Part shown: one piece after another, positions 5,280 through 8,527 of the stretch
How positions within the stretch are numbered: the stretch's first letter is position 1
How the letters are laid out: each line of letters opens with the position of its first letter
DNA from: CAYVAP01 sp964343195
Lineage (GTDB): Bacteria; Bacteroidota; Bacteroidia; J057
Assembly (NCBI GenBank): GCA_964343195.1
Contig: CAYFIR010000191.1
Span: 1-8,527, forward strand
DNA length: 8,527 nt
Direction: 5' to 3'
Position numbers and translations under genes: made by a program
The notes under the pieces: generated by a model
Told to the model about the DNA's origin: nothing
Databases searched by the model: none
What the model saw: only the letters and a program-made list of their open reading frames with translations

Positions 5280-6584
5280 GTGGCATTGCGCATACTCATG
5301 CTGGGATGGGAATTTCCCCCCTATCTAAATGGAGGCCTGGGAGTCGCTACCGTTGGGCTGGCACAGGCACTGGCCCCGCTTAACGACCTCACGCTTCTCG
5401 TACCACGCAGTAACTCTTCCTATCGCGCTGAGGGGTATCGCCTTCTCACCATGCACGGGCAGAGTATCTCAGCGGTCAAAGCCACCTACCTGGAAAGGGA
5501 AACTGAGTACCTGAAAGAGGTTAAAGTAGAGTACCTCCCCATCGATATCAGTGGATATGAGCGCATCGAACGTCGATATGATGCCGTGGAAAAGGAGCAC
5601 TGGCTGAAGGTGGAGCGGTTTGTAGAACACGAGGAAGAGATCTCTCCTGCCAAATACTTTTTCTTTGACCAGCCATATGGTTCTAACCTGGTCCAAAAAG
5701 TCCTCGACTATACCGAGATGGCCATGGCCCATAGTGAAGGCTGGGACTTCGACATCATCCACGCCCATGACTGGATGACCTTCCTCCTGGGAATGGAGCT
5801 AAAGGCCCGGACAGGCAAGCCACTGGTGCTCCATGTTCATTCGCTTGAATATGACCGAGGCGGCCCTGAAAGCCGAAACTGGATTTTTGAACTGGAGTTG
5901 CACGCCACCCAGGTGGCTGACGCCATCATCCCGGTAAGTGCCTATACGGCTGACATCCTCAAGGAAATTTATGGAGCGAAGGCCGACAAACTGCACCCCA
6001 TTAGCAACGGCATCGAACCTTTTGAAGGCTACCGAAAAGAAGCCCCATTTCCCGAGCCGCTCATCACTTTTCTGGGTCGTATCACCCACCAGAAAGGACC
6101 GGCTTTCTTCCTGGAAATGGCCAAATACCTCCTGGGTAAACGTCCTGAGCTGCGCTTTGCCATTGCTGGACGTGGCGAGCAGATTGAGCAACTGATAGAA
6201 CAAACGGCTGCTGCCAGACTGGGAAACCGTATCCACTTCACCGGCCACCTGGAAACCGACCCCGTCCGGAATCTACTGGCCATGACAGATGTGTACGTAC
6301 TCCCCTCAGTATCAGAACCATTTGGGCTGAGTGCCCTGGAAGCCGCTCAAATGCAGGTGCCCTGCGTTATCTCGCAAAACTCGGGCGTAGCTGAAGTACT
6401 TCCCTCAGCTTTGATCGCAGACTACGCTGATAGTCAAGCGTTAGGCGATCGGATACTGGAACTACTGGATAATGAAAGCCTGCGGCAACAGGTCGTAGCA
6501 GGGCAGTTGGAAGACCTCAAATCAGTAGGGTGGCCACGTGCTGCCAGGCAGGTTACGGCCCTTTATCAGAAGTTGAGCAACTAA
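5280..6584 (+). CDS. GT4 glycosyltransferase, glycogen/starch synthase-like
   Basis: This 434-aa GT-B enzyme begins RILMLGWEFPPYLNGGLG, the glycogen-synthase type N-terminal sugar-nucleotide loop (GGLG at 18-21). Further motifs are IIHAHDWMT (160-167), VLHVHSLEYDRGG (183-195) and PISNGIEP (240-247). GRITHQKG (266-273) has the Arg267/Lys272 pair that contacts nucleotide phosphates. The EX7E motif is SEPFGLSALE (Glu346, Glu354). Length and motifs fit soluble cytoplasmic retaining enzymes that Bacteroidota genomes often label glycogen synthase; ADP- or UDP-glucose as donor is inferred. The start is non-ATG. GTG at 5280 gives MALRILM; TTG at 5286 would give MRILMLGWEFPP, which matches the family better; ATG at 5298 would cut into the first strand. 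No GH57 amylase or branching enzyme, common partners, lies in the window. Confidence 0.88.
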   Translation: MALRILMLGWEFPPYLNGGLGVATVGLAQALAPLNDLTLLVPRSNSSYRAEGYRLLTMHGQSISAVKATYLERETEYLKEVKVEYLPIDISGYERIERRYDAVEKEHWLKVERFVEHEEEISPAKYFFFDQPYGSNLVQKVLDYTEMAMAHSEGWDFDIIHAHDWMTFLLGMELKARTGKPLVLHVHSLEYDRGGPESRNWIFELELHATQVADAIIPVSAYTADILKEIYGAKADKLHPISNGIEPFEGYRKEAPFPEPLITFLGRITHQKGPAFFLEMAKYLLGKRPELRFAIAGRGEQIEQLIEQTAAARLGNRIHFTGHLETDPVRNLLAMTDVYVLPSVSEPFGLSALEAAQMQVPCVISQNSGVAEVLPSALIADYADSQALGDRILELLDNESLRQQVVAGQLEDLKSVGWPRAARQVTALYQKLSN

Positions 6585-6602
6585 ACTTTCCTCTGTAGCG
6601 TC

Positions 6603-6632
6603 TTGGCCATTGACTGACAGTTGGTATTTTTA
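6603..6632 (+). promoter_or_regulatory. Candidate promoter of the outer-membrane protein gene
   Basis: TTG (6603-6605), then 19 bp, then TATTTTTA (6625-6632) approximates TTG-N19-TAnnTTTG with the last base off. It lies between the glycosyltransferase stop and the ATG at 6683, so the downstream gene may be transcribed on its own. Confidence 0.35.
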
Positions 6633-6682
6633 CGCTATTCTCTACAGTGAGGGTAGCCTACCTTCACCTAACTACTTCGAAA

Positions 6683-7423
6683 ATGACCAAACGATTTCTA
6701 CTATTGGCCTTGCTGATTCCCTTCTTTTTTGGAAGCGTACAGGCCCAGTTCAACCAGCGCAACTTTTCAGTTCAGGCTGGCTACCAGTTCAAGCTACTTA
6801 ACCCCAAGGCCTTTAACTTCATCCTTGATGATATCTTCAATACCCGTAGTCCTCTACCGGTAGATCCCTTCACCCCCGTGCGCTGGACTCCCGGGCTGGC
6901 AGTAGGAGCGGGATTTCACCGAGGAAAAATCAGCCTTAGTGCACACTTCGACCAGTTTGGAGCAAGTTCCAGTGCGATCGCAGATGACAGCCTGGGCACC
7001 GAACTACAGTGGGATGCGAAACTAATGGGCTGGAATGCTGGCGTCAGCTTTGTCAGCGAGTTGGTTCCTTTTGCCGACAATGGAGGAGTACACGTTGGGG
7101 GAGCCCTGCAAATGACCAAAATTCAAACTGGCCTTGCCACTGCCCCTACGACTCAGGCCCTGCCAGAATACGAGATTACCAATAACCTGAACAGGATGAG
7201 CTTCAACATCATGCTTCCGATCAGGTATGGACCTATTCCCCAGTTTCAGTTTTCTATTGAGCCATTTTACCAGGTGTTTTTCAGTCCTGTGGGGCTCAGG
7301 AATTTCAGCAACGCGCTCAATGGAGCAGTCCGCACCGAGGAGTTCTCCGGTGGCGTAATCAGCGAAATGGACCACTTTGGGGTAACTGCCAAGGTGATTG
7401 TGTTCCTGATTCCAAGGGGCTAG
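6683..7423 (+). CDS. Predicted outer-membrane beta-barrel protein, function unknown
   Basis: From the ATG at 6683 the protein is 246 aa with a clear signal peptide, MTKRFLLLALLIPFFFGSVQA, cleaved before Gln22. An upstream ATG at 6647 would put 12 polar residues before the signal and is rejected. The mature part alternates hydrophobic and polar residues in strand-length stretches, such as FSVQAGYQFKL, PGLAVGAGFHRGKISLSAHFDQFG, WNAGVSFVSEL, GVHVGGALQMTK and FQFSIEPFYQVFFSPVG. It ends in a strand-like GVTAKVIVFLIP. This fits a small outer-membrane barrel with 8-12 strands, but I cannot name the family; there is no plug or TonB box. It follows the glycosyltransferase by 98 bp on the same strand and converges on PPK2. 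Confidence 0.75.
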   Translation: MTKRFLLLALLIPFFFGSVQAQFNQRNFSVQAGYQFKLLNPKAFNFILDDIFNTRSPLPVDPFTPVRWTPGLAVGAGFHRGKISLSAHFDQFGASSSAIADDSLGTELQWDAKLMGWNAGVSFVSELVPFADNGGVHVGGALQMTKIQTGLATAPTTQALPEYEITNNLNRMSFNIMLPIRYGPIPQFQFSIEPFYQVFFSPVGLRNFSNALNGAVRTEEFSGGVISEMDHFGVTAKVIVFLIPRG

Positions 7424-7452
7424 GGCATAGGACAGTTTTCATTGGACATTGG

Positions 7453-7497
7453 TCATTGATCAGTAAAGCGGGCACTTGCCTGATTACTGATCAATGA
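7453..7497. terminator. Large bidirectional hairpin between convergent genes
   Basis: TCATTGATCAGTAA (7453-7466) and TTACTGATCAATGA (7484-7497) form a perfect 14-bp stem. An inner GGCA-CT-TGCC makes a second short stem in the loop. It lies 30 bases after the outer-membrane gene's stop and 21 bases after the PPK2 stop on the other strand. There is no strong T run, so termination is inferred from position. Confidence 0.5.
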
Positions 7498-7528
7498 ACC
7501 ATGCTTCATGATCATGATTACTGTTCAT
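7481..7528. repeat. Degenerate heptanucleotide repeat running into the PPK2 stop codon
   Basis: Units read TGATTAC, TGATCAA, TGAACCA, TGCTTCA, TGATCA (6 bp), TGATTAC, TGTTCAT. The last two contain the PPK2 stop (7518-7520) and its final codons for Asn-Glu-Gln. Upstream, TCATTGG, ACATTGG and TCATTGA (from 7439) continue a 7-bp rhythm and form the left arm of the hairpin. Confidence 0.5.
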
Positions 7529-8405
7529 TCTCCAGCATCTCCTTAAACTGCGCCAATTCTTCCCTGCGTTTGTCATCCACCTGGGGGAATTGCATATCGA
7601 GGGCGCGAAGGTGCTCCAGCACTGCCTGGGCCACGATTAGGCGCATGTTCTTCTTGTCATCCGCAGGAATCACGTACCAGGGGGCATGTTTGGCGGCAGT
7701 TTCATTGATGGCCTGCTCGTATGCCTTCTGGTAATCGTCCCAATAGGCGCGCTCTTTCACGTCGCCTTCATTGAATTTCCAGTTTTTGTCGGGCTCATCG
7801 ATACGGGCGATAAATCGCTTTCGCTGTTCATCCTTGCTCAGGTTCAGGAAAAACTTGATGACGTGGGTGCCATTCTCGTAAAGATGCTTTTCAAAGTCCC
7901 GAATAGCGCGGTACCGATTTTTCCAAACCAGATCCAGGTTGTTCGTCATTTCAGCGGGGATGCGCTGGGACTCGGTCAGGATGCCGGGATGCACCTTCAC
8001 GACCAGCACTTCCTCGTAATAGGAACGATTAAAGATCCCGATGCGCCCCCGCGTGGGCAGGCGTTTGGTAGTACGCCAGAGGAAATCATGGTCCAACTCC
8101 TCCTCACTGGGTCGCTTGAAGGAATGCACCGCAACTCCGTGGGCATTTACCCCTGAAATAATGTGGCGAATCGTCCCGTCTTTTCCCGCTGCATCCATGG
8201 CCTGAAAAATCAGCAACAGGCTGTATCGGTCATGGGCATACATCATGCGCTGCAGGTCGTCAATTTCATCCCTGAACTCCTCCAAAAGATCCTTGTAATC
8301 CCCCTTATCCTTATAAAATTTCCCGACTTCATTGGGTTGACGGGCTATGACAAATGGGCGGCTTCCATCAAAATGGTAGGAGGACAGGTCGATTTCACTA
8401 TGCAT
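7518..8405 (-). CDS. ppk2: Polyphosphate kinase 2 family protein (class III-like)
   Basis: The 295-aa protein is a single-domain PPK2, a cytoplasmic enzyme that moves phosphate between polyphosphate and nucleotides. Walker A is QAMDAAGKDGTIRH (68-81, Lys75). SGVNAHGVAVHSFKRPS follows, then DHDFLWR (105-111). Walker B with its catalytic region is GRIGIFNRSYYEEVLV (120-135). The lid and nucleotide region has RFIARIDEPDKNWKF and ERAYWDDYQKAYE. The AMDAAGKDGTI and NRSYYEE forms resemble class III enzymes, such as the one from Cytophaga hutchinsonii, which can phosphorylate both AMP and ADP using polyphosphate; that assignment is from memory of the family. Length is normal. MHSEIDLSSYHFDG is a typical start. 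The C-terminus ENEQ is encoded in a heptamer repeat. No ppk1 or ppx gene is present here. Confidence 0.93.
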   Translation of the reverse strand: MHSEIDLSSYHFDGSRPFVIARQPNEVGKFYKDKGDYKDLLEEFRDEIDDLQRMMYAHDRYSLLLIFQAMDAAGKDGTIRHIISGVNAHGVAVHSFKRPSEEELDHDFLWRTTKRLPTRGRIGIFNRSYYEEVLVVKVHPGILTESQRIPAEMTNNLDLVWKNRYRAIRDFEKHLYENGTHVIKFFLNLSKDEQRKRFIARIDEPDKNWKFNEGDVKERAYWDDYQKAYEQAINETAAKHAPWYVIPADDKKNMRLIVAQAVLEHLRALDMQFPQVDDKRREELAQFKEMLENEQ

Positions 8406-8438
8406 AGACTGATTCTTTTAGGGTTCAGGTTACAAATT

Positions 8439-8474
8439 AGGCCTATCCTCCCATTTTACAAGAAGGATAGGCCT
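8439..8474. terminator. Hairpin upstream of PPK2
   Basis: AGGCCTATCCT (8439-8449) and AGGATAGGCCT (8464-8474) form a perfect 11-bp stem with a 14-nt loop. It lies 34 bases upstream of the PPK2 start. It may terminate a gene entering from the right, or act on the PPK2 promoter: on the minus strand TAATTTG follows the stem with TTG 19 bp upstream, one base short of TAnnTTTG. The last 50 bases of the window hold nothing recognisable. Confidence 0.5.
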
Positions 8475-8527
8475 TAAGCAGGTGGACAGATGTAAACCAG
8501 TAAAAGGTATAAAGGAAATGGAGGTAT

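Noticed and set aside
5068..5328. 86-codon + strand frame before the glycosyltransferase
   Set aside because: It covers a divergent promoter region and overlaps the glycosyltransferase start in another frame; no family features.
7686..8156. 156-codon + strand frame inside PPK2
   Set aside because: Antisense to the conserved PPK2 Walker motifs; a shadow frame.
5280..8405. A polyphosphate/glycogen storage operon
   Set aside because: The glycosyltransferase and PPK2 genes lie on opposite strands, with the outer-membrane gene and a large hairpin between them.

Overview
The window looks like chromosomal DNA from a member of the Bacteroidota, probably an environmental lineage near Saprospiria/Lewinella. 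That placement is an inference, based on four things. One secreted protein ends in a type IX secretion (T9SS) sorting domain. Promoter-like sites match the Bacteroidota TAnnTTTG -7 element. Start codons mostly lack a Shine-Dalgarno sequence. The enzymes present (D-threonine aldolase/D-serine dehydratase-like, GT4 glycogen-synthase-like, class III-type PPK2) fit that phylum. There are no phage, plasmid, IS or CRISPR hallmarks.

Left third (1-3150): a D-threonine-aldolase/D-serine-dehydratase-like gene on the + strand (789-1967) sits between two diverged direct copies of one segment. Each copy holds a small minus-strand gene with its long upstream region. The right copy (2085-2624) encodes an intact 179-aa lipoprotein. 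The left copy (52-288) has an in-frame deletion of about 330 bp that removes the lipobox, so it is probably a dead paralogue. The upstream regions share a hairpin and a stretch that can be aligned codon by codon without gaps. The right copy also seems to carry a remnant of the enzyme gene's start.

Middle (3150-3750): an intact tRNA-Asn(GTT) on the minus strand has a good Bacteroidota promoter and a rho-independent terminator. Just downstream lies a second tRNA-Asn copy whose retained parts are identical to it. In that copy two internal segments have been exactly replaced by 16-bp palindromes of the form TCCCGNNNNNNCGGGA, and the acceptor 5' strand is lost.

Right part (3756-8405): a minus-strand T9SS-exported protein with a DUF2341-like domain is followed by a divergent GT4/glycogen-synthase-like glycosyltransferase and an outer-membrane barrel candidate, both on +. 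A convergent polyphosphate kinase 2 gene follows on the minus strand. The genes look mostly monocistronic, separated by clear hairpins. Glycogen and polyphosphate are both storage polymers, so the glycosyltransferase and PPK2 may share a storage theme, but nothing shows co-transcription. Degenerate 7-bp tandem repeats abut the 3' ends of two minus-strand genes, at the start of the window and at the PPK2 stop codon. The most unusual element is the palindrome-substituted tRNA-Asn copy.
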